A DNA stretch of 64,000 nucleotides from CAZBBB01 sp964490005 (GCA_964490005.1 CAZBBB010000006.1:7686-71685), one strand, 5' to 3'. Positions 17,632 to 26,727 are shown, counted from the stretch's first letter. Notes: a model not told the origin generated them from the sequence alone. Made by a program: numbers and translations.

Positions 17632-17721
17632 GGCAGGAGCTCCGCGGGGCACCCCACGGTACGCGGGATGTCTCGAACTGCCTACGGCCTGGGGGGCGAG
17701 CGCGCCCCTGCGCCCGAGACT

Positions 17722-17740
17722 GCGGGCCGCCAGCGCCCGC
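17722..17740 (-). terminator. GC hairpin directly after the second propeller gene
   Basis: GCGGGC-GCTGGCG-GCCCGC on the minus strand forms a six-base-pair stem immediately after the TAG stop. There is no T-run, so termination strength is uncertain. Confidence 0.35.
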
Positions 17741-20400
17741 TAGGGCACTTCGACCTTCAGAGCGTTGCTGAGGGCGAGTCGTTCGATCGCGGCCAGATCA
17801 TGGATGACGTACTGCACATGGAACACCAGCCCCGAGATGGTCGCCGGCCAAGATGTCCATGCCAGCGACACCGAACCTGCCGCATCCGTGACCACCTGCC
17901 ATCGGACGAGCAGCGGCCAAGCCACCAAGGTGCCGCCGTGGAACGGAATCGGCGCACTGTTTGTCGAGACGACGAGCATCGCCACCGCTGCAGGTGCCGC
18001 CTGTGTCAGGACGAGCGAGCCTGAACTCCCCGCAACCAGCGTCCCCGCGCCGACCAGCGCCGGATCGCCCGCCACGCCAGGGAGCGCGAAACCCAGGTCC
18101 GTCCAGGGGGAAGGCGACTCGGGACAGGCCCAGCGCGCGAGAAAGCTGTCGGAAGAGTCGAGGGCGCTCGTGAAGGACCCGCCCGCGAACAGTGCCGGGC
18201 CGTCCTCCGTCTTCAGACAGGCGAGCGCGAGTACCGCGTCGCTCATGCCGCCTCCGAGCGGCGACCACGCCGATCCGTCCCACGACGCGATGCGTTGGGC
18301 CGCGAAGCGACCCGCCTCGGAGAACTCGCCGCCAGCGACGAGCCGGCTGCCCCGCCCCGCGGCGAAGACACCGAGAGCGTGGACGGTGTCATTCAATCCA
18401 TCGCCGAGCGCCGACCAGGCATGACCGTTCCATTCCGCGATCCTGCTCGCGGGCATCGCGCTCGCGTGCGAGAACGCACCGCCCGCGATGAGCGCGGAGC
18501 CGCCTGCACCGGCGAAGACCGTCAGCGCATGCACGGTGCCGTCGACACCACCGCCCAACGCCGACCAATTCGTGCCGTCCCACCTCGCGACCCCGTCCGC
18601 GGCAACTCCACCGGCCAAGGAGAAGTCCCCCCCCGCGAAGAGCACCAGGCCTCCTCCGTCATCGAATGCAGTCAGGGCGAGGACATCCCCGTTCATTCCG
18701 GTACCGAGAGCCGACCAGTGCGAGCCGTTCCACTTGGCGATCCCGTTGACCGTCGTCCCCGTCGCTTTGGTGAAGGTGCCGCCGATGTAGAGCGCCGGTC
18801 CGCTGCCGTCGTCGAACGAGACGATCGAATGGACGTCACCGTTCGTGCCTCCGCCGAGCGCCTTCCATTTCGTGCCGTTCCAGCGCGCGATGCCCTTCAC
18901 CGTCGTTCCGCCCGCGAGAAAGAATTCCCCCCCGGCGTACAACTCGGCGCCGCTGCCGAAGTCGTGCACGACCAACGCGTTCACCGGTGCATTGAATCCG
19001 CCGCCGAGTTCAGTCCAGTCACGACCGTTCCACACGCCCACATGTTTCAGGGAGACCTGGTCCTTGGCCTTGAAACGACCTCCCGCGACGAGAGCGGGAC
19101 CGGAGGCGTTCGTGATCACCGCCAAGGCAAGCACGTCCGCATCGAAGCCGTCGCCGAGCGCGCGCCACGACGAACCGTCCCAGGCTCCGACGCGCAGGAG
19201 GGGCTGGGTTCCGCTGGCGGTGAAGTCTCCGCCCGCGAAGAGTCGCGCCCCGAATCCATCGTCGAATGCCGCCAGCGCATGCACGGAGTCGTTCAGAACG
19301 GAAGTCGGCGCGGACCACGCCTCACCGTCCCAGCGCGCGACCCCGTTCGCCGACCCGCTCCCCGTCTGCATGAAGTATCCACCCGCGTGCAACCGGGGGC
19401 CGGTCCCCGTGTCGAGCACCTCGAGTGCGTTGACGGTCGAATCCAGCCCGGCACCCAGCGCGGACCATGAACCTCCGTCCCACTTGGCGACGCGCGCCGC
19501 GGGGACCGTGCCTGCCGACGTGAAACTGCCGCCGGCGTAGAGCGCCGCTCCGCCACCGTCATCGAACACGGCGAGTTGGGTGACCGTCGCGTTGACGCCG
19601 AGCCCGAGAGACGACCACTCGTTTCCATTCCACTTCGCGACGTTGCTCACGGCCTGCCCGCCGACCGACGTCAGGTTGCCGCCGACGTACAGCGCCGGGC
19701 CGGATCCGTCGTCGAAGACGCACATGTCCTCGATGACGCCCGTGACCCCGCCCCCCGGCTCCGACCACGACGTGCCGTCCCACTTGTAGAAGCTGGGAAA
19801 GCCGCTCTGCATGCCCATGCCGCCCACGAACAACGCCATTCCGCTCCCGTCGTCGTAGCCGACAAGAGCGCGCGGCACCGTGTACATTCCCGCCGCCAGC
19901 GGCGCCCACTGCCGACCGTCCCAGCTCGCGACGCGGCGGGCTTCCACACCGCCCGCCTGCCAGAAGTTTCCTCCTGCATAGAGCTTCTGGCCACCGCCAT
20001 CGTCGTAGACCGTCAGGGCCGATGCGTAGGAATTCAGCCCGGTAGCAAGCGCGCTCCAGCGAACGCCGTCCCAGCGCGCGACGCGATTGACGAGGCTGCC
20101 TCCGGCCTCGGTGAAGGATCCGGCGGCATACAGCGATGGGCCCGACCCGTCGTCGTGGACCACGAACTCCGTGATCGTTGAATCGACACCCTGCAGCTGG
20201 CCGAAGGTCGCCGTCCACTCGGGCTCGCAGCTCGGTTGGGTCGGTGGGCCGCGCAAGCGTGCGTCGGCCCATGCGACGCCTTCGCTGTCGTGAAGCACCG
20301 AAGACAGGAGTGCGGTACCTCCCTGCGCGGCGGCCAGACTCGCGCACGCAACCCACGCTGCCACGGCGCATCGCGACCCGACCGCGATCCAATGCCTCAT
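17740..20400 (-). CDS. Secreted 14-repeat beta-propeller-like protein with C-terminal module A (paralogue 2)
   Basis: The 886-residue protein has a signal peptide (SRCAVAAWVACASLAAAQ), a ~50-residue spacer and 14 repeats (from about residue 76) of the same 50-residue unit as the gene at 13439. The third repeat is shortened (GGMGMQSGFPSFYKWDG) and others have lost parts of the consensus. The C-terminal ~100 residues are module A (AMLVVS, PFHGGTL, WTSWP, LALSNAL). The two paralogues keep the same overall architecture and the same count, though repeat sequences differ, pointing to an old duplication. Function is unknown; surface binding or adhesion would fit. A promoter with 17-base spacing lies upstream. 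Confidence 0.88.
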   Translation of the reverse strand: MRHWIAVGSRCAVAAWVACASLAAAQGGTALLSSVLHDSEGVAWADARLRGPPTQPSCEPEWTATFGQLQGVDSTITEFVVHDDGSGPSLYAAGSFTEAGGSLVNRVARWDGVRWSALATGLNSYASALTVYDDGGGQKLYAGGNFWQAGGVEARRVASWDGRQWAPLAAGMYTVPRALVGYDDGSGMALFVGGMGMQSGFPSFYKWDGTSWSEPGGGVTGVIEDMCVFDDGSGPALYVGGNLTSVGGQAVSNVAKWNGNEWSSLGLGVNATVTQLAVFDDGGGAALYAGGSFTSAGTVPAARVAKWDGGSWSALGAGLDSTVNALEVLDTGTGPRLHAGGYFMQTGSGSANGVARWDGEAWSAPTSVLNDSVHALAAFDDGFGARLFAGGDFTASGTQPLLRVGAWDGSSWRALGDGFDADVLALAVITNASGPALVAGGRFKAKDQVSLKHVGVWNGRDWTELGGGFNAPVNALVVHDFGSGAELYAGGEFFLAGGTTVKGIARWNGTKWKALGGGTNGDVHSIVSFDDGSGPALYIGGTFTKATGTTVNGIAKWNGSHWSALGTGMNGDVLALTAFDDGGGLVLFAGGDFSLAGGVAADGVARWDGTNWSALGGGVDGTVHALTVFAGAGGSALIAGGAFSHASAMPASRIAEWNGHAWSALGDGLNDTVHALGVFAAGRGSRLVAGGEFSEAGRFAAQRIASWDGSAWSPLGGGMSDAVLALACLKTEDGPALFAGGSFTSALDSSDSFLARWACPESPSPWTDLGFALPGVAGDPALVGAGTLVAGSSGSLVLTQAAPAAVAMLVVSTNSAPIPFHGGTLVAWPLLVRWQVVTDAAGSVSLAWTSWPATISGLVFHVQYVIHDLAAIERLALSNALKVEVP
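18107..20175 (-). repeat. Fourteen in-frame ~150-base repeats (propeller units, paralogue 2)
   Basis: Coding repeats of about 50 codons with WDG/WNG and GG-F signatures. Unit 3 is a few codons short. Confidence 0.85.
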
Positions 20401-20439
20401 GCTGCCCGCGCTCCCGACCCGTTGGCGCCCGACGGCCGG

Positions 20440-20468
20440 AGTCTAGGCCCGAGGTCTCCGGGCGGCAA
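20440..20468 (-). promoter_or_regulatory. Candidate sigma-70 promoter of propeller paralogue 2
   Basis: On the minus strand TTGCCG (20463-20468) and TAGACT (20440-20445) are 17 bases apart, each matching consensus at four of six positions. The leader would be about 33 bases. Confidence 0.4.
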
Positions 20469-20482
20469 CACGGCGCTTCAGG

Positions 20483-21136
20483 TCAGCGCGTCTTCACGCC
20501 GACCCACAGGCCGTCGCCGATCGGGACGATCACGCTCGCGACGCGCGACTCGCCGGCCATGACGTCGTTGAAGGCGCGCACGGCGCCGACCTCGCGGTCG
20601 GTCGGGTGCTCGTCGAAGAGCTGCCCGAAGGCGAAGGCGTTGTCGCACATGACCAGGCCGCCGACGCGCAGCAGGCGCAGGCCGTGGCGGAGGTAGGTCG
20701 GGTAGCCGCCCTTGTCGGCATCGAGGAAACAGGCGTCGTAGGCGCCGTCCGGCAGCCGCGGCAGGACCTCGGCGCCGGCGCCGCGATGCACCGTGACGCG
20801 CCCGGCGACGTCCGACTTCGCCGCCTGCGCCTGCGCGAAGTCGGCGTGCCGCGGGTCGAGCTCGATCGTGTCGAGCTGCCCGTCCGCCGGCAGCGCGCGC
20901 GCCATCGCGATGGCCGAGTAGCCCGCGAGCGTGCCGACCTCGACCACGCGCCGCGCGCCGGCCAGCCGCAGCAGGATGGCCATGAGGCTGGCCTGCTCGG
21001 GCGAGATCCAGATCGCGGGGATGCCGGCCGCCGCCGCGTCGCGCTTGAGCGCCGAGAGGAACGCGTCGTCGGGCGCCGTGCGCTCGCGGAGGTACTGGAA
21101 GTGGCGGTCGGTGACGCGGGTGCTCTCGGCGGACAT
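20483..21136 (-). CDS. SAM-dependent O-methyltransferase (catechol/caffeoyl-CoA type)
   Basis: The 217-residue protein matches class I O-methyltransferases of the COMT/CCoAMT group. It has a helical N-terminus, motif I VVEVGTLAGYSAIAMARAL for SAM binding, the acidic IELDP, the metal-binding FLDADKGGYPTYL and MCDNAF. Such enzymes methylate hydroxyls of small aromatic acceptors with a divalent metal; the substrate here is unknown. The ATG at 21136 has no Shine-Dalgarno, but TAACCT lies eight bases upstream, so the mRNA may be leaderless. It is divergent from the M32 peptidase, whose predicted promoter is about 50 bases away. Confidence 0.9.
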   Translation of the reverse strand: MSAESTRVTDRHFQYLRERTAPDDAFLSALKRDAAAAGIPAIWISPEQASLMAILLRLAGARRVVEVGTLAGYSAIAMARALPADGQLDTIELDPRHADFAQAQAAKSDVAGRVTVHRGAGAEVLPRLPDGAYDACFLDADKGGYPTYLRHGLRLLRVGGLVMCDNAFAFGQLFDEHPTDREVGAVRAFNDVMAGESRVASVIVPIGDGLWVGVKTR

Positions 21137-21144
21137 GGGCGCAC

Positions 21145-21150
21145 AGGTTA
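21145..21150 (-). promoter_or_regulatory. -10-like TAACCT just before the O-methyltransferase start
   Basis: TAACCT in the context CGCTAACCT lies eight bases before the ATG, predicting a leader of about two bases. Confidence 0.4.
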
Positions 21151-21195
21151 GCGTTTGCCGGGCGCACGCCGCGTGCAGGGGCGCGGCACGGCGCC

Positions 21196-21204
21196 TGCTA
21201 TCCT
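21196..21204 (+). promoter_or_regulatory. Extended -10 TGCTATCCT just before the M32 carboxypeptidase start
   Basis: TGCTATCCT ends seven bases before the ATG at 21212. Transcription would start about one base before the start codon. No Shine-Dalgarno is present. Confidence 0.5.
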
Positions 21205-21211
21205 CGCCCGC

Positions 21212-22711
21212 ATGTCGAACAAGGACTGGAAGGACCTCGAGCGTCGCTACGCCGAGATCGTCGGACTGGCCGGCGCCGCCTCGCTCGCCGGCTGGGACCA
21301 GGAGACGATGATGCCGCCCGGAGGCGCGCCGATGCGCGCGCAGGTGCTGGCGGCGCTGGCCGGCGTGATCCACGAGAAGAAGACCGACGCGGGCCTCGTC
21401 CGGCTCGTCGGCCGCCTGCACACGGGCCGCGCGCGCCTCTCGCCGCGCGAACGTCGCGCCCTGCAGCTCGTCAAGGACGAGGTCGACAAGGCCCGCCGCA
21501 TCCCGGGCGAGCTGGCGCGCGAGCTGGCGCTGGCCGAGAGCGAAGGGCTGGAGGCCTGGCGCGGCGCACGCGCCCGGCGCGACTGGAAGGCCTTCCAGCC
21601 GGCGCTCGAGCACATGGTGCGCCTCAAGCGCCGCGTCGCGCAGCTCGGCGCCGGCAAGGGCCCCCTCTACGACGCGCTGCTCGACGACTTCGAGCCGGGC
21701 GCGACGTCGGCCGCCATCGACCCGCTGCTCGACGAACTCGTCGCGTTCAGCGTGCCGCTGCTGAAGAAGGTGCGCCGCTCGGGCCGGACGGTCGACACCC
21801 GCGTGCTCACCCGCCCCTTCCCCGTCGCGGCGCAGCGCGCGTTCTCGGCCGCCGTCGTCGCGGCCATGGGCCTGGACCCCGCGCGCTCGCGCCTCGACCT
21901 CTCGACGCATCCCTTCTGCTCGGGCATGTCGCCGGGCGACGTGCGCATGACCGGACGCTACGACGAGCGGGACCTGCGCGGCGGGCTGTTCGGCGCCGTG
22001 CACGAGGCCGGCCACGGCCTGTACGAGGCGCAGCTCCCCGAGCGGCGCATGCTGCACCCGCTCGGCGGCGCGGTCTCGATGGCGCTGCACGAGAGCCAGT
22101 CGCGGCTGTGGGAGAACCTCGTCGCGCGCGGCCGACCCTTCTGGCGGTACTGGTATCCGCGCCTCAGGAAGCTGCACCCGCAGCTCAAGGCCGTGCCGCG
22201 CGACGACTTCTGGCGCGCGATCAACGCCGTGCAGCCCTCGTTCATCCGCGTCGAGGCCGACGAACTCACCTACAACCTGCACATCGCGCTGCGCACCCGG
22301 CTCGAGCGCGACCTGATCGAGGGGCGCCTCGACGTCGCCGATCTGCCCGCGCGCTGGGACGACGAGTCTCACGCGCTGCTCGGCCTGCGCCCCCGGCACG
22401 TCGCGCAGGGCGTGCTGCAGGACATCCACTGGGCCATGGGCCTGTTCGGCTACTTCCCGACCTACAGCCTCGGCAACCTGTACGCGGCGCAGTTCATGGA
22501 GGCCGCGCGCCGGGACATCTCCGGCCTCGACGCCCGCATCGCGCGCGGCGATCTGCGCACGCTCGGCGCCTGGCTGGCCGACGCGATCCACGGCCGCGGG
22601 CGCACCGAGACGGCCGAACGCGTCGTGCGGCGCGTCACGGGCGCCCCGCTCGGCGTGGAGGCCTTCCGCCGCCACATCACCCGACGCGTGAAGGACGTCT
22701 ACGGCGTGTGA
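21212..22711 (+). CDS. M32-family (Taq-type) metallocarboxypeptidase
   Basis: The 499-residue protein has the usual length of carboxypeptidase Taq. The zinc motif HEAGH is at residues 264-268 (GAVHEAGHGLYE), preceded by the family signatures LSTHPF and DVRMTGRYDE and followed by HESQSRLWEN with a glutamate ligand. An N-terminal AGWDQETMMPPGG block is also typical. The enzyme removes C-terminal residues from peptides in the cytoplasm. The ATG at 21212 gives MSNKDW and lacks a signal peptide, as expected. Its stop overlaps the GTG start of the next gene (GTGTGA), so the two are probably translated together. Confidence 0.93.
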   Translation: MSNKDWKDLERRYAEIVGLAGAASLAGWDQETMMPPGGAPMRAQVLAALAGVIHEKKTDAGLVRLVGRLHTGRARLSPRERRALQLVKDEVDKARRIPGELARELALAESEGLEAWRGARARRDWKAFQPALEHMVRLKRRVAQLGAGKGPLYDALLDDFEPGATSAAIDPLLDELVAFSVPLLKKVRRSGRTVDTRVLTRPFPVAAQRAFSAAVVAAMGLDPARSRLDLSTHPFCSGMSPGDVRMTGRYDERDLRGGLFGAVHEAGHGLYEAQLPERRMLHPLGGAVSMALHESQSRLWENLVARGRPFWRYWYPRLRKLHPQLKAVPRDDFWRAINAVQPSFIRVEADELTYNLHIALRTRLERDLIEGRLDVADLPARWDDESHALLGLRPRHVAQGVLQDIHWAMGLFGYFPTYSLGNLYAAQFMEAARRDISGLDARIARGDLRTLGAWLADAIHGRGRTETAERVVRRVTGAPLGVEAFRRHITRRVKDVYGV

Positions 22712-24477
22712 AGCGCCTGCGCCTGTTCGCGCTCGTCGCCGCCTACCTGTTCCTGGCCGTCAACGGCTCGGTGCTGACGCCGCTGTGGGAGAGCGGCCGC
22801 GAGCTCGAACACGCGCAGCTCGTCGCGCACTGGGCCGAGCGCTGGCGCCCGCCGCGCTGGACCGAGCAGCCGCCCGGCCGCCTGGAACTCGGCGGCCACC
22901 CGCCGCTCGCGGCGCTCGCGCACGCGGCGGCCGCCGTGGCGCTCGACCTCGACGACGTGGTGTTCGCGCCGCGCGCGCGGCGGGCCGACGCGACCGGCGA
23001 CCGACCGCTCTACCTGCACGGACGCGACGAGGTCTTCCCCTTCCGCGGGCCGGCGCGTCGCTGGCATCTGCTGCGGCTGCTCGACGTGGTCTTCGGACTC
23101 CTCGCCGTGCTCGGCGTGCGCGCGCTCGTGGCGCGCCTGCGGCCCGACGCGCCCGGCCTGGCCGACCTCGGCGCGGCGCTGCTCGCCTTGCACCCGGCCT
23201 TCCTGGCGGCGGCCGGGCGCGTGGACAGCACCGCGCTGCTGGCCGCGCTCACGGCCTGGTCGGCCGTCGCGCTCGTCGACCTGCGCCGCGCGGCGCGCCC
23301 CACGCGCGGGGCGGGCGTCCGGGCCGGGTTGCTCGTCGGCGCGGCGCTGCTTTCCGGCCTGCCGGCGCTGGCGCTGCTGCCGGCGGCGGTGCTGGTGGCG
23401 CTCGCGCTGCGCCGCGCGACGCCCACCGGGCGCCTGGCCGCCGACGGCCTGCTGGCCGGCGTGATCGTGCTCGTCGGTCCGTGGTGGGCGCTCAATACCG
23501 TGCGGGCCGGCGACCCGCTCGGCTGGCAGGTCCTCGTCGCGCGGCAGGACGTCCTGACGGCGGCCGGCCGAGGCTCCGAGGCGCCGCGTGCGCCCGCGAC
23601 CGACGCGCCGGCGCTCGGCGAGCCGCCGCCCGTCGCCGAGCCCGACTTCCTCGCCGATCTGGGCGTCTCGGCCGGCACGCGCCTGGCGCATTCCGTGCTC
23701 GCGAGCGACGTCGTCGCCGACCTGTGGCTGATCGTCGCGGTGCTGGTGGCGCTCGGCGTGCTGGGCACGCTCCTGCGGCGCGGCGGCGCGGCGGCCGGCG
23801 CGACCGGGCGCGGTCCGCTGCTGGCCGCACTGCTCGCCGCGCTGCTCGGCATCTGGGTCGCGTGGCGGGCCTTCGGTCGCATCGAGAGCGCGACCTGGAC
23901 GCCGGCGCTCGTGCTCGGCATCGCGCTCGGCGCCGCGGGTTGGCCGGCGCGCGCGCGGCCGCTCGGCGTGCTCGGCACCGTCGTCATCGCGCTCGTCAGC
24001 TTCCGTGCGCAGGCCGTCGATCTCGGGCCGGCCTTCTGGCCCGTCGAGCGGAGCGCCGACCCGCTGCTGCTCGCGCACGACCCGCTCGCGCCGGTGCCGG
24101 CGGTGCGTCGCCTGCCGACGATCCGCTGGATCGAACCCGCGCCCGACTCGGTGCATCGCGAGCCGCCGCTGCTGCGCTGGAAGCCGCCGGCCGACCCCGT
24201 CGCCCGCTTCACGGTGCTGCTCGACACGCCCGGCAGCCCGCGCCTGCTGGCCTCCTTCGAGCAGACGGGCCACGCGGCGCACGACCGCTTCCTCGTGCCC
24301 GCCGAGATCTGGGAGCAGTTGCCGTCCGGATCGCGATTGCTGGCGCGCGCCGTGCGCCTGCCCGACGCCGAGACCGCCCTCGCGGCTCCGCCCGGCGCGC
24401 TCGACGTCGACGAGACGCTGCCGCTCAGCCTGTGGAAGGAGCGTCGTCCGCCGGGCGCAGCAGCCGCAGGCCGTTGA
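22708..24477 (+). CDS. GT-C/ArnT-like integral membrane glycosyltransferase-type protein
   Basis: The GTG at 22708 overlaps the preceding stop and gives 589 residues. A first membrane helix (LFALVAAYLFLAVNG) is followed by a periplasmic loop with GGHPPLAALAHAAAA, resembling the first loop of GT-C enzymes. About eight to nine further hydrophobic helices run to residue 440. The final ~120 residues (from PTIRWIEPAPDSV) look like an exported Ig/FN3-type domain. GT-C proteins transfer sugars from polyprenyl phosphates; donor and acceptor are unknown. A classical catalytic D-E pair is not clear, so it may be a divergent member. The 3' end overlaps the convergent ATPase gene by 53 bases. Confidence 0.6.
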   Translation: MKRLRLFALVAAYLFLAVNGSVLTPLWESGRELEHAQLVAHWAERWRPPRWTEQPPGRLELGGHPPLAALAHAAAAVALDLDDVVFAPRARRADATGDRPLYLHGRDEVFPFRGPARRWHLLRLLDVVFGLLAVLGVRALVARLRPDAPGLADLGAALLALHPAFLAAAGRVDSTALLAALTAWSAVALVDLRRAARPTRGAGVRAGLLVGAALLSGLPALALLPAAVLVALALRRATPTGRLAADGLLAGVIVLVGPWWALNTVRAGDPLGWQVLVARQDVLTAAGRGSEAPRAPATDAPALGEPPPVAEPDFLADLGVSAGTRLAHSVLASDVVADLWLIVAVLVALGVLGTLLRRGGAAAGATGRGPLLAALLAALLGIWVAWRAFGRIESATWTPALVLGIALGAAGWPARARPLGVLGTVVIALVSFRAQAVDLGPAFWPVERSADPLLLAHDPLAPVPAVRRLPTIRWIEPAPDSVHREPPLLRWKPPADPVARFTVLLDTPGSPRLLASFEQTGHAAHDRFLVPAEIWEQLPSGSRLLARAVRLPDAETALAAPPGALDVDETLPLSLWKERRPPGAAAAGR

Positions 24478-26680
24478 GCACGACGAGCAGCGAGACGCCC
24501 ATGTCGGCCGCGATCGCTCCCCACAGGCTGGCCCAGCCGCCGAGCGCCGCGACGATGAAGACCGCCTTGATCCCCACCGCGGCGACGATGTTCTGGCGGA
24601 TGATCGCCACCGTGCGCCGGCTGTGACGCACGAGCCAGGGCAGGCGCGAGAGTTCGTCCGACATGATCACGATGTCGGCCGTCTCGATGGCCGCGTCGGC
24701 GCCGGCCGCCCCCATCGCGATGCCGACCGAGGCGCGCGCCATCGCGGGCGCGTCGTTGACGCCGTCGCCGACCATGCCCATCGCGCCGTGGCGCGCGGTC
24801 AGCGCGTCGATGGCGGCCAGCTTCTCCTCGGGCAGCAGTCCCGCGCGCACCTCGTCGAGCGCCAGCCGCCGGCCGATGGCGGCGGCCGTCGCGGCGTTGT
24901 CGCCGGTGAGCAGCACGAGCGGCGACAGGCCCAGGCCGCGCAGCTCGGCCACCGTCGCGGCCGCCTCGGGGCGCGGCTCGTCGCCGAGCACGAACACGCC
25001 GCAGACGTGGCGCTCGTTGCCCAGGATCACCGCCGTCTGGCCCTCGGCCTCGAGCGCCAGCAGCATCGCGTGCACTTCCGGCGTCTCCTGCCCGCGCTCT
25101 TCGAGCAGCCGGTGGCTGCCGAGCCAGTAGGAGGTGCCGCCGACCGCACCCGACAGCCCGCGCCCGGGGATCGCGCGCACGTCGACGGCGCCGGCGGGCC
25201 GCACGCCGCGCGCGTCGGCCGCCGCCAGCAGCGCCTCGCCGAGCGGGTGGCGCGCGCGCATCTCGAGCGCGGCCGCGATGCGCAGCAGCCCCGGCTCGTC
25301 GTGCCCTTCGAAGGGCAGCACGCGCCGCAGGCGCGGCCTCCCGGCCGTGAGCGTGCCGGTCTTGTCGAAGGCCAGCGCGGCGAGGCGCGCCGGGCTCTCC
25401 ATGTGCTGGCCGCCCTTGACGAGCACGCCGCGCCGGGCCGCCGCGCCGATGGCGCACACGACGCTCACCGGCGTCGAGATCACGAGCGCGCAGGGGCAGG
25501 CGATCACGAGCAGCACGAGCGCGTGGTAGACGGCCTCGCCGAAGTCCTGCCCGAACAGGGGCGGCGCGAGCGCCGCGACGAGCACGGCCAGCGCCATCAC
25601 GGCCGGCGTGTAGATCCGGGCGAAACGCTCGACGAGGCGCTCGCTGTGCGAGCGCCGCTGCTGCGCCTCGCCCACCAGGCGCACGATGCGCGCCAGCGTC
25701 GTGTCCTGCGCGACGCGCGTCGTGCGGATCTCGAGCGCGCCCGCGCCGTTGATCGCGCCGGCCCAGACCTCCTCGCCCGGCCCGCGCGCGACCGGCACGT
25801 GCTCGCCCGTCAGCGGCGAGAGGTCGACGTCGGAGCTGCCCGAGACGATGCGGCCGTCGAGCGGCACGCGCTCGCCCGGCCGCACGAGCACGATCGAGCC
25901 GACGGCCACCGAATCGGCCGCGACGCGATGGCCGTGCGGCGCGCCGTGACCGCCGCCGTGCCCGCAGGTGCCGTCGGCGTGCATGATCTCGGCCTCGCGC
26001 GGCGAGAGCGCCATGAGCGAGGCCAGCGCGCGACGCGCGCGCCCCACGCTCCAGGCCTCGAGTTCGAGCGAGAGCGCGAACAGGAAGGCCACCGTCCCGG
26101 CCTCGAAGAAGTCGCCCAGCGCGAGCGCGCCGCCGATCGCGACCGTCATGAGCAGGTTCATGTCGGGTCGCAGGGCGCGCAGCGAGGACAGCGCCTTGGG
26201 CAGCAGCGGCACGAGGCCGGCCGCCACGGCGATCAGGTAGGCCAGCTGCGCGGGCAGCGGCGTGTCGTGCCCCGGGCCGGTGTGGTCGTGCCCGGCCAGC
26301 GCCTCCTCCAGCGAGCCGCTCGCCAGCAGGTGCCCGACGAAGCCGGCGAGCAGCGCCGCGCCGGCGACGCTGGTGAGCACGAGGCGCAGCGCCGGGCGCT
26401 CGGAGGCCGGCGCCGGCGCGTCCCAGGCGCTGGCCCGCAGCCCCGTCGCGGCGATCGCGCGTTGCAGGCGGGCCGCGTCGGTGACGCCGGGCTCGACCTC
26501 GACCGCCAGGCGCTGGGCGAAGACGTCGAAGGACAGCCCGTGCACGCCGGGCAGCGGCGCGAGCGCGCGCCGCAGCAGGGCGACCTCCTCGGCGCAGTCG
26601 AGGCCGGTGACGCGGAACTCGAGGCGCTCGGTGAAGAGGTCCGGAGGCGTGGGCGCATTGCCGGAAGAGCCGCTCGTCAC
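24425..26680 (-). CDS. Zn/Cd/Pb-type heavy-metal P1B ATPase (ZntA/CadA-like)
   Basis: The 751-residue protein starts at a GTG directly after the tRNA-Cys gene. An N-terminal HMA-like domain has GLDCAEE in place of the usual CxxC. Two histidine-rich stretches follow (GHDHTGPGHD; HADGTCGHGGGHGAPHGH). Catalytic parts: CPC in CPCALVIST, phosphorylated D439 in DKTGTLT, HPLGEAL of the nucleotide domain, GDGVNDAP, and a last-helix ADMGVSLLVVLNGLRLL whose aspartate corresponds to that of ZntA. The CPC plus this aspartate favour Zn, Cd or Pb export over copper. It acts in the inner membrane. No MerR or ArsR regulator is adjacent. Confidence 0.92.
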   Translation of the reverse strand: MTSGSSGNAPTPPDLFTERLEFRVTGLDCAEEVALLRRALAPLPGVHGLSFDVFAQRLAVEVEPGVTDAARLQRAIAATGLRASAWDAPAPASERPALRLVLTSVAGAALLAGFVGHLLASGSLEEALAGHDHTGPGHDTPLPAQLAYLIAVAAGLVPLLPKALSSLRALRPDMNLLMTVAIGGALALGDFFEAGTVAFLFALSLELEAWSVGRARRALASLMALSPREAEIMHADGTCGHGGGHGAPHGHRVAADSVAVGSIVLVRPGERVPLDGRIVSGSSDVDLSPLTGEHVPVARGPGEEVWAGAINGAGALEIRTTRVAQDTTLARIVRLVGEAQQRRSHSERLVERFARIYTPAVMALAVLVAALAPPLFGQDFGEAVYHALVLLVIACPCALVISTPVSVVCAIGAAARRGVLVKGGQHMESPARLAALAFDKTGTLTAGRPRLRRVLPFEGHDEPGLLRIAAALEMRARHPLGEALLAAADARGVRPAGAVDVRAIPGRGLSGAVGGTSYWLGSHRLLEERGQETPEVHAMLLALEAEGQTAVILGNERHVCGVFVLGDEPRPEAAATVAELRGLGLSPLVLLTGDNAATAAAIGRRLALDEVRAGLLPEEKLAAIDALTARHGAMGMVGDGVNDAPAMARASVGIAMGAAGADAAIETADIVIMSDELSRLPWLVRHSRRTVAIIRQNIVAAVGIKAVFIVAALGGWASLWGAIAADMGVSLLVVLNGLRLLRPADDAPSTG

Positions 26681-26727
26681 GCCTGTGTCCCTCGTGCCCG
26701 CGCCGCGCGCGCCGGCCGCGCGGCGAA

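Noticed and set aside
13800..20175. Repeated ~150-base units that could be taken for a CRISPR-like or satellite array
   Set aside because: Repeats are in frame, diverged at the base level and encode WDG-type propeller units. There are no uniform short repeats or spacers.
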